Positions 27,480 through 36,537 of a stretch of DNA of 64,000 nucleotides are shown here, in pieces. The position numbers were made by a program, and so were the translations under genes. This stretch comes from Hymenobacter sp. HSC-4F20 (lineage in GTDB: Bacteria > Bacteroidota > Bacteroidia > Cytophagales > Hymenobacteraceae): NCBI RefSeq assembly GCF_019599275.1, contig NZ_JAHZTD010000001.1, positions 1,984,001-2,048,000 of the forward strand, read 5' to 3'. The notes below the pieces were generated by a model, which did not search any database, had not been told where the DNA came from, and was given only the letters and a program-made list of their open reading frames with translations. Every line of letters begins with the position of its first letter. The stretch's first letter is position 1.

Positions 27480-28246
27480 TGAAAACTGCCCATTTTTTCC
27501 CGGTTCTGGTGCTGGCCCTGGCTCCGCTGCTTTCCCGCGGGCAGACGCCCGGCCCCCCGCCCCCGCCCGCGGAAGCGTGGGAGGAGCGGTTCTTCAAGGC
27601 CCCCGAAGTAGTGCTACCCATTCTCTACCAGGCCGCCATTGGCCACTCGGCAGGCATCGACAAGCTGGAGGCCGCCCAGCAGGTAGCGGGGGAGGACATC
27701 CGGCTGGCCCGGAAAAAGATCCTGAACTCCCTGGCCCTGGGCTCCAGCTACAACTACGGCACCCTGCCCTACTTCTCTACCAACGGCTCTACGGAGCGCG
27801 TGCAGCAACTCAACGCCTTTGCCCTTGGCGCCCGCGCCCAGTACAACGTGGGCCTGAGCCTGACGGTGCCCCTAGAGCAGCTGGCCAGCCGCCGCGCTAC
27901 CGTGCACAAGCAGGAGCTGATTCTGCAGCAGGCCGTGGCCGAGCGGGCGGTTGGCGAGGAGGAAATCCGCCGCCAGGTGATTCTGCTCTATCAGGAGCTG
28001 GCCCTGGCCCGCGCCAACCTGCAGCACCACCAAAGCGCTGTGCAGCTGGCCGGCATCAGCAAGAAGCTGGCTGACAGCAAGTTTCGCAGCGGTGAATTGC
28101 AGGTAGATGAGCAGATGACTGCCACGGAGCTGCACAACAAAGCCCTGCTGGCCCAGGAAGAAGCCCGCAACAAGTACCAGACGGCGCTGCTGCTGTTAGA
28201 AGACCTTTTGGGCTCGCCCCTTCACGCTTTAATGACTGGCCGATGA
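27479..28246 (+). CDS. Half-length TolC-like outer membrane protein
   Basis: A 255-residue exported protein with a signal peptide (MKTAHFFPVLVLALAPLLSRGQ) and a Pro-rich start. The rest reads as one outer-membrane-efflux repeat: a helical hairpin (ILYQAAIGHSAGIDKLEAAQQVAGEDIRLARKKIL), a short strand region (LALGSSYNYGTLPYF to AQYNVGLSLTVPLEQ), and a long coiled-coil pair rich in Gln, Leu and Ala. TolC and related proteins have two such repeats and about 430-500 residues; this has one. Sitting between the initiating transferase and the PCP protein, it occupies the position where Wza-type export genes normally lie. Translationally coupled to both neighbours (overlaps of 1 and 4 bases). Confidence 0.8.
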   Translation: MKTAHFFPVLVLALAPLLSRGQTPGPPPPPAEAWEERFFKAPEVVLPILYQAAIGHSAGIDKLEAAQQVAGEDIRLARKKILNSLALGSSYNYGTLPYFSTNGSTERVQQLNAFALGARAQYNVGLSLTVPLEQLASRRATVHKQELILQQAVAERAVGEEEIRRQVILLYQELALARANLQHHQSAVQLAGISKKLADSKFRSGELQVDEQMTATELHNKALLAQEEARNKYQTALLLLEDLLGSPLHALMTGR

Positions 28247-30492
28247 CGCTTAAAGACCTTTTCCGGCTGCTCCGCCGCCACTGGCTGCTGCTGGTGCTGG
28301 TGCCGCTGGCTACCAGCGTTTCCATCTATTTTTTCGGCCGCAACCGGGACAAGAAGTACACCTCTGATACGGTCATTTACACCGGCATTGCCTCGGGCTA
28401 TAAAATAGACGGCGACAACAACGCGGCCGGCGGGGGCTGGAACGCCGCCTCCACAGCCTTCGATAACCTGCTTTCCCTGATTAACTCCCGCGAAACGCGG
28501 GAGGAAGTGGGCCTGCGCCTATTGGCCCGCCACCTGCAGGAGCGCAAGGCCAACGGTGCCACGGCAGCCACGGCCCAGCAGGCCGCTATAGCGCCTACTG
28601 GCGTGCTGGCTTCGGTGCAGCGGGTGCTCTGGCCGGCGCAGCAGGCCGCCGCCGATGCGCCCCTGCTCGATTCGCTGGCGGCCACACTGGCCGGCAACAC
28701 GGAGGCCGAAACCCTGGCCAACCTCACGGCGGCCTACCGGGTCAACAACACCAACGCCGTGTACAAGCTGCTCTATTCCAAGCACCCCTACTACTCGGAG
28801 GCGGCCATGTGGAACATTGCCGCCAGCCGCATCAAGGACAGCGACCTGCTGCGCATTGAGTACAGCTCAAAAAACCCGCAGGTGTGCCGCGAAACCCTGG
28901 ATATTCTGACCCAAGTGTTTATCCGCAAGCACCGGGAGTTATTCGTGGTGCAGAACGCCAACGTGATTGGCTACTTCGATGAAGCTACCCAGAAGGCTTA
29001 CACCAAGCTGCAGGCGGCCGAAAAGAAGCTGCTGGAGTTTCATCAGCGGCATAACATCGTCGACTACGACAAGCAGATGATAACCTCCACGGAGGAGCGC
29101 CAGCTCACGGCCGACAAGTTCAACGAGCTGGAAATGCAGTACGCCGGCGCCAGCTCGGCGCTGAAGTCGACGCAGGCGGCCCTGGGCACGCGTGGCGTCT
29201 CCAACCTGAAAAGCCAGGAGATTCTGCGCCTGAGCAGCCGCCTCTCCGAGTTGAACGAGCAGATTTCGGAAGCTGAGCTGCTGACCAAAAGCGCCAGCAC
29301 CCCGGACGGCGCCGCCCGCGTGGCCAACCTCCGGCAGCAGGCCGCCAGTGTAAGCAGCAGCCTCGACGCGGCCACCACCAGCTACGACGCCGACTCCCGC
29401 TCGGTGCAGGGCGTGGCCGTGAAGGACCTACTGCAGGATTACAGCAAGAATGCTTTGCAGGTAGAAGACCTGCGCGGGCAGCTCAACTCTATGCGCCGGC
29501 AGAAAGACAACTTCACCAGCCAGTACAACAGCCTGGTACCGCTGGGGGCGGAAATCCGTAAAATCCGCCGCGAGGTAGAAATTGCCGAGAAGGAGTATAT
29601 GTCGCAGGTGGAGGGCCTGAAGCAAAGCAAACTCTCCCAGCAAAACGTGGAGCTGGCTTCGCAGCTGAAGATAGTGGACCCGCCCAACCTGCCCGTGACG
29701 GCCGGCGGCACCCGCCTGCTGGTTCTTTTGCTAGGGGGGTGCCTGGCCTCCTTCCTGTTTACCGGCGCTGGCCTGGTGACGGTTGATTTGCTCAACAACT
29801 CCTTGCAGAAGCCGGCCCTGGCTACTAAGGTGACCAGCTTCCCGGTGATGGGCATTATCCCGAGCACCACCAACCTTACGCAGAAGCAACTGCTGGACGC
29901 CCAGCGGGCCGAGGACCAGCTGGCCCGCCAGCTGCTGCTGAAAATGCACCAGAAGGACGATTCCGCTAAGCCCTTCATCATTGGGGTACTCAGCAGCCAG
30001 AGCGGCGAGGGCAAAACTACCCTCTCCACCTCCCTGACGACCAGCCTCAACCACATGAAGATCAAAACCCTGGGGCTGTTTCCGAACGACCACGCCGAGC
30101 ACACCTGGCTGGAGGGACACACGGCCTACTACTCGCCCTTGCAGGGCTTGTCGCAGGGCGTGACGGTAGCCGACCTGGCGGGCACGCGCGCCTACAACAA
30201 TGCCGTCATCATTGTAGAGTTTCCGGCCCTGCTGGAAGCTACCTACCCTGCCTCTCTGCTGCAAAGCCTGGACCTGATTCTGGTGGCGGTGAAGGCCACC
30301 CGCAGCTGGGAGCAGGCCGACAAGAAGATTTTCGAGAACATCAAGAACGTTACGCGGGCCCCCATTGAGGTAGTGCTCAACGGCGTGCTGCCCGAATACG
30401 TGACCGATTTTATTGGGGCCCGGGTGAAATCGGCCAGCGGCAAGCGCGCCGCCCTACCCCCACGGCCACTCCAGGGGCTGCTCAACCCGTAG
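28243..30492 (+). CDS. Wzz/GumC-type polysaccharide co-polymerase with degenerate kinase domain
   Basis: A 749-residue inner-membrane chain-length and export protein. The first membrane helix is near the N-terminus (HWLLLVLVPLATSVSIYFF), then a long periplasmic coiled coil (about 220-480), and a second helix (LLVLLLGGCLASFLFTGAGLV, about 495-515). The cytoplasmic domain retains a Walker A (SQSGEGKTTL, Lys591), but the Walker A' position reads LGLFPNDHAEH instead of a DxD motif. Walker B is VIIVEFPAL with Glu for Asp, and no Tyr-rich tail exists (it ends RPLQGLLNP). It therefore probably is not an active bacterial tyrosine kinase. It overlaps the TolC-like gene by four bases. Confidence 0.9.
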   Translation: MTLKDLFRLLRRHWLLLVLVPLATSVSIYFFGRNRDKKYTSDTVIYTGIASGYKIDGDNNAAGGGWNAASTAFDNLLSLINSRETREEVGLRLLARHLQERKANGATAATAQQAAIAPTGVLASVQRVLWPAQQAAADAPLLDSLAATLAGNTEAETLANLTAAYRVNNTNAVYKLLYSKHPYYSEAAMWNIAASRIKDSDLLRIEYSSKNPQVCRETLDILTQVFIRKHRELFVVQNANVIGYFDEATQKAYTKLQAAEKKLLEFHQRHNIVDYDKQMITSTEERQLTADKFNELEMQYAGASSALKSTQAALGTRGVSNLKSQEILRLSSRLSELNEQISEAELLTKSASTPDGAARVANLRQQAASVSSSLDAATTSYDADSRSVQGVAVKDLLQDYSKNALQVEDLRGQLNSMRRQKDNFTSQYNSLVPLGAEIRKIRREVEIAEKEYMSQVEGLKQSKLSQQNVELASQLKIVDPPNLPVTAGGTRLLVLLLGGCLASFLFTGAGLVTVDLLNNSLQKPALATKVTSFPVMGIIPSTTNLTQKQLLDAQRAEDQLARQLLLKMHQKDDSAKPFIIGVLSSQSGEGKTTLSTSLTTSLNHMKIKTLGLFPNDHAEHTWLEGHTAYYSPLQGLSQGVTVADLAGTRAYNNAVIIVEFPALLEATYPASLLQSLDLILVAVKATRSWEQADKKIFENIKNVTRAPIEVVLNGVLPEYVTDFIGARVKSASGKRAALPPRPLQGLLNP

Positions 30493-30549
30493 CCGCCCGT
30501 TTTTCTTGCCCGCGGGCCCGGCCCGCCGCCTTGCCTGCCTTTCCCCGTT

Positions 30550-31989
30550 ATGAGTCACTTTGTATCGTCAGCTACTATTCTGAGAAGCCGCGGGGTTCAG
30601 CTCCTGCTCGGGGTGCTGGCGGCCGTGGTAGTGGGTTGGAGTACGGCGCGGGCCGGGGTACTGGTGCCGGCCCTGCTGATTGTGCTGGCCGTGGTGGTGC
30701 CCTTTGTCATTATCCTGTTCACCACACCGCGGGTAGGCATCATTGCCCTGCTCTGCTACTGCTTCCTGTTCTTCATCATCGACCGGGAGGTAGGCGGGGC
30801 ACCCTACGGCATGGCCATTGATGGGCTGCTGGTTACCACGGCCGTGGCCGTGCTGGTGCAGCACCGCCGCTTCGACTGGAGCTACCTCAAGAACGACCTG
30901 GTACTGCTGACCCTGTTTTGGTTTGTAGTGAACATTCTGGAGCTGGGCAACCCCTCGGGGGCCAGCCTCATGGGCTGGGTGCAGGAATTCCGCAGCGCCT
31001 CCTTCTACTGGCTGCTCACGGTGCCCCTCTCGCTGCTGCTGTTCAACCAGAAAAAAGACCTGAACCTGTTTCTGGTGCTGCTGATTGGGCTGTCGGTGCT
31101 GGGCACGCTCAACGGGCTCAAGCAGCTCTACATCGGCCTTTCGCCGGGCGAGCAGCAGTTCCTTGACGAAGGCAACGCCAAAACCCACCTGCTCTGGGGC
31201 AAGCTGCGGGTGTTTTCCTTCTACAGCGACGCGGGCCAGTTCGGGGCTTCCCAGGCCCACATTGCCCTGATAGCCCTGATTCTGGGCTTCGGGCCGTTCA
31301 AGAAATGGCAGAAAACCTTGCTGCTGCTGGCGGCCGGGCTGCTGATTACGGGCATGTTTATTTCCGGGACGCGCGGGGCCTTATTCGCCCTTATCGTGGG
31401 GATTGGGGTAGCCCTGCTCATCAGCAAGAACATCAAGGCCCTAGTGGTGGGCTCGGTGCTGGCCCTCTCAGCCCTGTACGTGCTTAAGTACACCCACATC
31501 GGCGACACGAACTACAACATTTACCGCATGCGCACGGCCCTGGACCCCCAGGATGCCTCCCTGAACGTGCGCCTCAACAACCAGCTGGTGCTGCGCAACT
31601 ACTTGGAGTCGCACCCCTTCGGGGGGGGCGTGGGCACCATTGGGGCCTGGGGCATCAAGTACAACCCGGGCAGCTACCTCTCCACTATTCCGCCCGACAG
31701 CTACTGGGTGAAGGTGTGGGTGATGTACGGTATTGTGGGCTTTATCATCTGGTTTGGCATCATGCTCTACATCGTGGGCAAGGGCTGCGGCATCGTCTGG
31801 AACATCCGGGACCCTAAGCTGCGCGTGAAGCTCAACGCCCTGACGGCCGGCGCGGCGGGCATCCTCTTCTGCAGCTACGGCAACGAGGTTATCAACTTCA
31901 TGCCCTCGGCCATCATCGTGTACATCTCCTGGGCCTTCATCTTTCTGGGGCCCCGGCTGGATTCGGAACCTGAACCTGTACAGCAGTAA
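30550..31989 (+). CDS. O-antigen ligase/polymerase-like membrane protein (Wzy candidate)
   Basis: A 479-residue polytopic protein with about eleven to twelve hydrophobic helices and a large periplasmic loop around residues 320-390. The segment LLITGMFISGTRGALFALIVGIGVALL, with its Gly-Thr-Arg-Gly, is the hallmark of the Wzy/O-antigen ligase (WaaL) family, and NVRLNNQLVLRNYLESHPFGGGVGT is the usual motif before the last helices. In this position it most likely polymerises the repeat units at the periplasmic face. Ligase activity cannot be excluded from sequence. It lies seven bases before the next glycosyltransferase. Confidence 0.88.
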   Translation: MSHFVSSATILRSRGVQLLLGVLAAVVVGWSTARAGVLVPALLIVLAVVVPFVIILFTTPRVGIIALLCYCFLFFIIDREVGGAPYGMAIDGLLVTTAVAVLVQHRRFDWSYLKNDLVLLTLFWFVVNILELGNPSGASLMGWVQEFRSASFYWLLTVPLSLLLFNQKKDLNLFLVLLIGLSVLGTLNGLKQLYIGLSPGEQQFLDEGNAKTHLLWGKLRVFSFYSDAGQFGASQAHIALIALILGFGPFKKWQKTLLLLAAGLLITGMFISGTRGALFALIVGIGVALLISKNIKALVVGSVLALSALYVLKYTHIGDTNYNIYRMRTALDPQDASLNVRLNNQLVLRNYLESHPFGGGVGTIGAWGIKYNPGSYLSTIPPDSYWVKVWVMYGIVGFIIWFGIMLYIVGKGCGIVWNIRDPKLRVKLNALTAGAAGILFCSYGNEVINFMPSAIIVYISWAFIFLGPRLDSEPEPVQQ

Positions 31990-31996
31990 TCAGCCT

Positions 31997-32902
31997 ATGG
32001 CAACGCCCCTGGTATCTATTATTTCCATCAACTACAACCAGGCCCAGGTAACCTGCGAGATGGTAGCTTCCCTGCGCCAGCTCACGTACCCGGCCGTGGA
32101 AATCATTGTCGTGGACAATGCCTCCCCCACCGATGACCCCGGCATCATTCGGGAGCAGTTTCCGGAGGTGCAGCTGATCCGGTCCGCCCAGAACCTGGGC
32201 TTTGCTGGCGGCAACAACCTGGGCATCAAGCAGGCCAGGGGCAAATACATCCTGTTTCTCAACAACGACACGGAGGTAGCGCCCGGCTTTCTGGAGCCTC
32301 TGGTGGCTTTGTTTGAAAGCAACCCCGACGCCGGCATTGCCTCGCCCAAAATCATCTTCCACGGCACCGACGATATTATTCAGTACGCCGGCTCGCGGGG
32401 CATCAACACCTGGACGGGCCGTAGCGTGACCATCGGCCACGGAGAGCCTGATGCCGGCCAGCACAACACCTCCGGCCCTACCAAGCTCGCCGACGGGGCC
32501 GCCATGATGGTGCCGCGCCGCGTGATTGACGAGGTAGGTCTGATGCCGGAGGTGTACTTCCTTTATTACGAAGAGCTGGATTACTGCGAAATCATCAAGC
32601 GCTGGGGCTACAGCTGCCACTACGTGGCCGAGTCCACCATTTACCACAAGGAGTCCATGTCGGTGGGCAAAGCCTCGGTGCTGAAAACCTACTACATGAA
32701 CCGCAACCGCCTGCTCTTTATCCGCCGCAACTTCACCGGCTGGTCGCTGTGGACGAGCACCTGCGTGTTTCTGCTGGCGGCCCTGCCCAAGAAAGCCGTG
32801 GCCTTTTCGCGCCGCTCGGAGTGGAGCCACCTGCGGGCCCTGGGCCGCGGGCTGTGGTGGAATCTGCAGCACCTGGGCACTCCTTCCGCTACTACTACCT
32901 AA
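31997..32902 (+). CDS. Family 2 glycosyltransferase (rhamnosyltransferase-like)
   Basis: A 301-residue cytoplasmic or peripheral GT-A enzyme. It has the nucleotide-binding start VSIISINYNQ, VDNASPTD, the segment NLGFAGGNNLGIKQARGKYILFLNNDTE with the metal-binding Asp, and the acceptor-side motif FLYYEELDYCEIIKRWGY. The NLGFAGGNN and YYEELDYC patterns are shared with dTDP-rhamnosyltransferases of the WcaA/RfbF type, so a deoxyhexose donor is plausible but unproven. It follows the polymerase gene by seven bases and precedes another glycosyltransferase by ten, within the operon. Confidence 0.92.
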   Translation: MATPLVSIISINYNQAQVTCEMVASLRQLTYPAVEIIVVDNASPTDDPGIIREQFPEVQLIRSAQNLGFAGGNNLGIKQARGKYILFLNNDTEVAPGFLEPLVALFESNPDAGIASPKIIFHGTDDIIQYAGSRGINTWTGRSVTIGHGEPDAGQHNTSGPTKLADGAAMMVPRRVIDEVGLMPEVYFLYYEELDYCEIIKRWGYSCHYVAESTIYHKESMSVGKASVLKTYYMNRNRLLFIRRNFTGWSLWTSTCVFLLAALPKKAVAFSRRSEWSHLRALGRGLWWNLQHLGTPSATTT

Positions 32903-32912
32903 TCCCTACGCT

Positions 32913-34148
32913 ATGACCCTTATTACTCTCGTTCTGGATGGGCTGCTCTGGGTGCTGGGTATTTACCTGCTGCTAAACTGCGCCTACCTGCTGTTTTTTG
33001 CCATTGCCGGCCATCTGCGCCCGTCCCAGCGGCCGGCCCTGCCAGCCGCGGCCAACTCTCGCCCGCGCCCGGCCCGCGCCATGTGCGTGCTGATTCCGGC
33101 CTACCGCGAAAATACGGTGGTGCTGGAAACCACCCGGGCCGCGCTGCGCCACGCCTACCGCGGCGCGCACACCGTCTGTGTTATTGCCGATGGCCTGGAA
33201 GCGGCTACCGTGGCGAGCCTGCGCGAGATGGGGGCGCAGGTGCTGGAAGTCCAGTTTGCGCGCAGCACCAAGGGCAAGGCTTTGCTCTACGCGCTGGAAA
33301 AGCTCCCCCCGCGCACGTTCGAGGTAGCCATGGTCCTGGACGTGGACAACCTCATGGGTCGGGGCTGCCTGGAGGCAGTGAACGAGGCCTTCGAGGCCGG
33401 CTACCAGGTGGTGCAAACCCACCGCACGGCCAAAAACACCGACTCGGCCTTTGCCCTGCTCGACGCCTGCAACGAGGAAATCAACAACCACATCTACCGC
33501 AAGGGCCACTTTGCGGTGGGCCTCTCGGCGGCCCTCATCGGCTCGGGCATGGCCTTTGAGTTTGGCTACCTGCGCCAGTTGCTCCAGGGCATCGGCGAGA
33601 CGGTGGGCGAGGACAAGGAGCTGGACTTCCGCATTGCCCGCGACCAGGAAAAAATCTGCTACCTCGACAGCGTGTACGTCTATGACGAGAAGGTGGAAAA
33701 CGCCCAGGTGTTCACCCAGCAGCGCAGCCGCTGGCTGGCCTCGCAGTTCGAGTTCCTGAAGAAGTACGCCGCCGAGGGGCTGGAGCAGCTCATGGAGCAC
33801 GACAACCTCGAGTTCTTCAACAAGGTAGTGCAGGCCTTTCTGGTGCCGCGCACCCTGCTTATTGGCGTGCTCGGGTTGCTGCTGCTCGTGTCCGTGGGGC
33901 TGAGTTTCGTGCTACCCGCCGGGCCCGCGCCGCTGTTCTGGGCCGGGCTGCTGGCCGTGCTGGCCCTGACCCTACTTATTTCCCTGCCCGCGCGGCTCTA
34001 CAACCGGCAGCTGCTCACGGCCGTGGTGCGCCTGCCCTACGCCCTGCTGTGCATGATACTGGCCCTGCTGCGCATCAACCGCTCCAAAACGGCCTTTCTC
34101 GCTACTCCGCACCGGGTGCAGGCCCTGGACGCCTCGCTGGACCACTAA
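32913..34148 (+). CDS. Membrane-integrated family 2 glycosyltransferase
   Basis: A 411-residue enzyme with one N-terminal membrane helix (about 3-25), a cytoplasmic GT-A domain (50-290) and three C-terminal membrane helices. Visible catalytic motifs are VLIPAYRENTVVLE, AMVLDVDNLMGRG (DxD-type), GEDKELDFRIA (ED base) and QQRSRW, the QxxRW signature of processive or cellulose-synthase-like GT2 proteins. This set suggests a polymer- or chain-extending activity, though single-addition enzymes can share it. It is in the polysaccharide operon and directly followed by a possible 28-codon frame. Confidence 0.9.
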   Translation: MTLITLVLDGLLWVLGIYLLLNCAYLLFFAIAGHLRPSQRPALPAAANSRPRPARAMCVLIPAYRENTVVLETTRAALRHAYRGAHTVCVIADGLEAATVASLREMGAQVLEVQFARSTKGKALLYALEKLPPRTFEVAMVLDVDNLMGRGCLEAVNEAFEAGYQVVQTHRTAKNTDSAFALLDACNEEINNHIYRKGHFAVGLSAALIGSGMAFEFGYLRQLLQGIGETVGEDKELDFRIARDQEKICYLDSVYVYDEKVENAQVFTQQRSRWLASQFEFLKKYAAEGLEQLMEHDNLEFFNKVVQAFLVPRTLLIGVLGLLLLVSVGLSFVLPAGPAPLFWAGLLAVLALTLLISLPARLYNRQLLTAVVRLPYALLCMILALLRINRSKTAFLATPHRVQALDASLDH

Positions 34149-34161
34149 CCTCCCCCGCGCT

Positions 34162-34248
34162 ATGCCTTTCGAACTTATTGCCCTGCCGGCCGCCGCCTGC
34201 CTGGTGTTCGGCTTTATCCGGGGCCTGCGGGCCCGCCGGCAGTCCTGA
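34162..34248 (+). CDS. Possible very small membrane peptide
   Basis: A 28-codon frame, ATG at 34162 to TGA at 34248, encodes MPFELIALPAAACLVFGFIR followed by a basic tail: one hydrophobic segment with positive-inside charges. It starts 13 bp after the preceding glycosyltransferase stop, with the same operon spacing as its neighbours. It is too short to prove from sequence alone. Confidence 0.35.
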   Translation: MPFELIALPAAACLVFGFIRGLRARRQS

Positions 34249-34344
34249 CCGCCCTTCCGCCCTCCCCCTCTCCCTACCTCACATCCGCGTTTCCTCCCAC
34301 GTGACGCCCAACCTCTTCAGCAGCTGTTGAGCTACCCTTTCCCC

Positions 34345-35547
34345 ATGATGAGCAACGTGTACCTCTATCTGTTCTGGGCCGCTTTTGCCGTGGCGTTTTA
34401 CACCTACGTGGGCTACGGCTTGGTGGCCTGGGCCTTGGCCCGCCTAAGCCGGCTGGTGCGCCCCCGCCGCCCCCTGGCGTTTTTTGAGCCCGACGTGACG
34501 CTGGTAGTGCCAGCCTACAACGAGGCCGACATCCTCGATGACAAAGTAGCCAACTGCCTGGCCCTGAGCTACCCCCGCCAGAAGCTGCGGCTTGTGTTTA
34601 TTACCGACGGCTCCACCGATAACTCGGCCGAAGTACTGGCCCGCTACCCCCAGGTGGAGCACCTGCACTCCCCCTTCCGCGGCGGCAAGTCGCTGGCCGA
34701 AAACCGGGCTATGGAGTTTGTGCGCACGCCCTACGTCATCTTCACCGACTGCAACTCCTTCCTGAACCCCGAGGCCGTGCGCGAGATGGTAAAGCACTAC
34801 CAGGACCCGCAGGTGGGCGCCGTATCGGGCGAGAAAAAGGTGCTGGCCCACAACTCGGCCTCCGGGGCCGGCGAGGGGCTGTACTGGAAATACGAGTCCT
34901 TCCTGAAGCGCTGCGACTCCGAAATCTACTCCCTCATGGGCGCGGCCGGCGAGCTGGTGTCGTTCCGCTCCAACCTGTTCCAGCCCCTGGAAAAGGACAC
35001 CATCCTCGACGACTTCATCCAGTCCCTGCGCATTGTGGAGAAGGGCTACCGCGTGGTCTACGAGCCGGCCGCCTACGCCGCCGAGGCCCCTTCGGCTTCC
35101 CTGGCCGAGGAAATGAAGCGCAAAATCCGCATCTGCGCCGGCGGCTGGCAGTCGATGGTGCGGCTGCGCTCCTTGCTGAACCCGCTACGCCAGCCGCTGG
35201 TCACGTTCCTCTACGTCTCGCACCGGGTGCTGCGCTGGAGCCTTACGCCGGTGGCGCTGGTGCTGCTGCTGGTGCTGGGCGCCGTGCTGGCCGGGCTGCA
35301 CGGCGGCTTCTACGCGGCCTTTTTCGCGGCCCAGGTCCTGTTCTACGGGCTGGCCTACCTGGGCTGGCGCGCCGAAAGCCAGGGTCGCAGCCGCAAGCTG
35401 CTGCTCGTGCCGCTGTACTTCACCAGCATGAACGTGGCCGTGTTTGCCGGCTTCCGCCGCTACCTGCGCGGCACCCAGTCGGCGGCCTGGGAAAAGGCCG
35501 CCCGCACCCAGCCCCTGGAAGGCAACCTGAGCATTCCGAAAGCCTGA
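34345..35547 (+). CDS. Membrane-associated family 2 glycosyltransferase
   Basis: A 400-residue enzyme from the ATG at 34345; a second Met follows directly, and the upstream TTG frame lacks support. There is an N-terminal helix (YLYLFWAAFAVAFYTYVGYGLVAW), a GT-A domain with VTLVVPAYNEADIL, FITDGSTDNS, YVIFTDCNSFLNPEAV and DDFIQSLRIVEKGYRVVYEP, then R-x-R-x-C-AGGWQ in the place of QxxRW, and C-terminal membrane helices (about 300-365). The layout matches poly-beta-glycan-type or EpsN-like glycosyltransferases used in exopolysaccharide synthesis. Donor and acceptor are not determinable. Confidence 0.9.
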   Translation: MMSNVYLYLFWAAFAVAFYTYVGYGLVAWALARLSRLVRPRRPLAFFEPDVTLVVPAYNEADILDDKVANCLALSYPRQKLRLVFITDGSTDNSAEVLARYPQVEHLHSPFRGGKSLAENRAMEFVRTPYVIFTDCNSFLNPEAVREMVKHYQDPQVGAVSGEKKVLAHNSASGAGEGLYWKYESFLKRCDSEIYSLMGAAGELVSFRSNLFQPLEKDTILDDFIQSLRIVEKGYRVVYEPAAYAAEAPSASLAEEMKRKIRICAGGWQSMVRLRSLLNPLRQPLVTFLYVSHRVLRWSLTPVALVLLLVLGAVLAGLHGGFYAAFFAAQVLFYGLAYLGWRAESQGRSRKLLLVPLYFTSMNVAVFAGFRRYLRGTQSAAWEKAARTQPLEGNLSIPKA

Positions 35548-35608
35548 CCCCGTCCCGCTCCTTCCCCACCCGCCATTCAGTAGCCGTTCACCCAACTTTC
35601 CTTCGGCG

Positions 35609-36490
35609 ATGCGAATAGCCCATTTGATTATGGCCCACAAAGGTCCGGAGCAGATTGCCCGCCTGGTAACGGCCATGGCCCACGAGGGCTTCGACTTTTA
35701 CATTCACCTGGACGCCAAGGCCGACCGCCGGGACTTCGAGTTTTTGGAGGAGCTGCCGGGCGTGCGCCTGACCACCACCCGCCTCTACGTGCGCTGGGCC
35801 TCCTACCGCTTCACCAAAGCCATTGTGGAGTGCACCCGCGAAATCCTGGCCACCGGCATTGCCTACGACTTCATCAACCTGATGAGCGCCCAGGACTACC
35901 CCATCAAGCCCGCCGATACTATCTACCGCTTTTTTGCCCGCCACCGGGGGCGCTCCTTTCTCTCCTTCGAGGCCAACGCCGAAGACTCGGAGTGGTGGGC
36001 CCACGCCATTACCCGGGTCGAGAAGTACCACTCCACCTACTTCCACTTCAAGGGCCAGTACGTGCTGCAATCCACCCTGAACTGGCTGCTGCCCAAGCGC
36101 CGGTTTCCGCTGCCTTACACCCTGTACGGGGGCAAAGATGGCTCCTGGTGGACCCTGAGCCGGACCTGCGCCCAGTACCTGGTTGATTTCCTGGATGACA
36201 ACCCGGCCCTACGCCGCTTCACCATGTTTACCTGGGGCTCCGACGAGTTTCTGATTTCTACCATCCTGATGAACTCGCCCTACCGCCCCACCATCATCAA
36301 CAACAACTACCGCTACATCGACTGGAGCCAGGGCGGGGCCAACCCCAAGGTGCTGACGACGGCTGACTTCGAGCGCCTGCGGGCCAGCCCCCAGCTGTTT
36401 GCCCGCAAGTTTGACCCGGCGGTGGATGCTACCGTCCTCGATTTGGTAGATGAGCAACTGCTCACGGCCCCGCTGCAACCCGTTTCCTGA
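35609..36490 (+). CDS. Core-2/I-branching-type glycosyltransferase (GT14-like)
   Basis: A 293-residue protein. The N-terminus MRIAHLIMAHKGPEQIARLV, the HLDAKAD motif, and the segment YDFINLMSAQDYPIKPADTIYRF are characteristic of the family that includes animal beta-1,6-N-acetylglucosaminyltransferases and bacterial polysaccharide enzymes. The later GGKDGSWWTLSRTCAQYLVDFL and TWGSDEFLISTILMNS complete the pattern; the DE in GSDEF is the likely catalytic base region. Such enzymes usually add a branching sugar. It lies inside the polysaccharide operon. Confidence 0.88.
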   Translation: MRIAHLIMAHKGPEQIARLVTAMAHEGFDFYIHLDAKADRRDFEFLEELPGVRLTTTRLYVRWASYRFTKAIVECTREILATGIAYDFINLMSAQDYPIKPADTIYRFFARHRGRSFLSFEANAEDSEWWAHAITRVEKYHSTYFHFKGQYVLQSTLNWLLPKRRFPLPYTLYGGKDGSWWTLSRTCAQYLVDFLDDNPALRRFTMFTWGSDEFLISTILMNSPYRPTIINNNYRYIDWSQGGANPKVLTTADFERLRASPQLFARKFDPAVDATVLDLVDEQLLTAPLQPVS

Positions 36491-36537
36491 TGCGCACCCG
36501 GCGGCGGCGGCCGCGTTTACTTCTAGCCTGATTTTAC

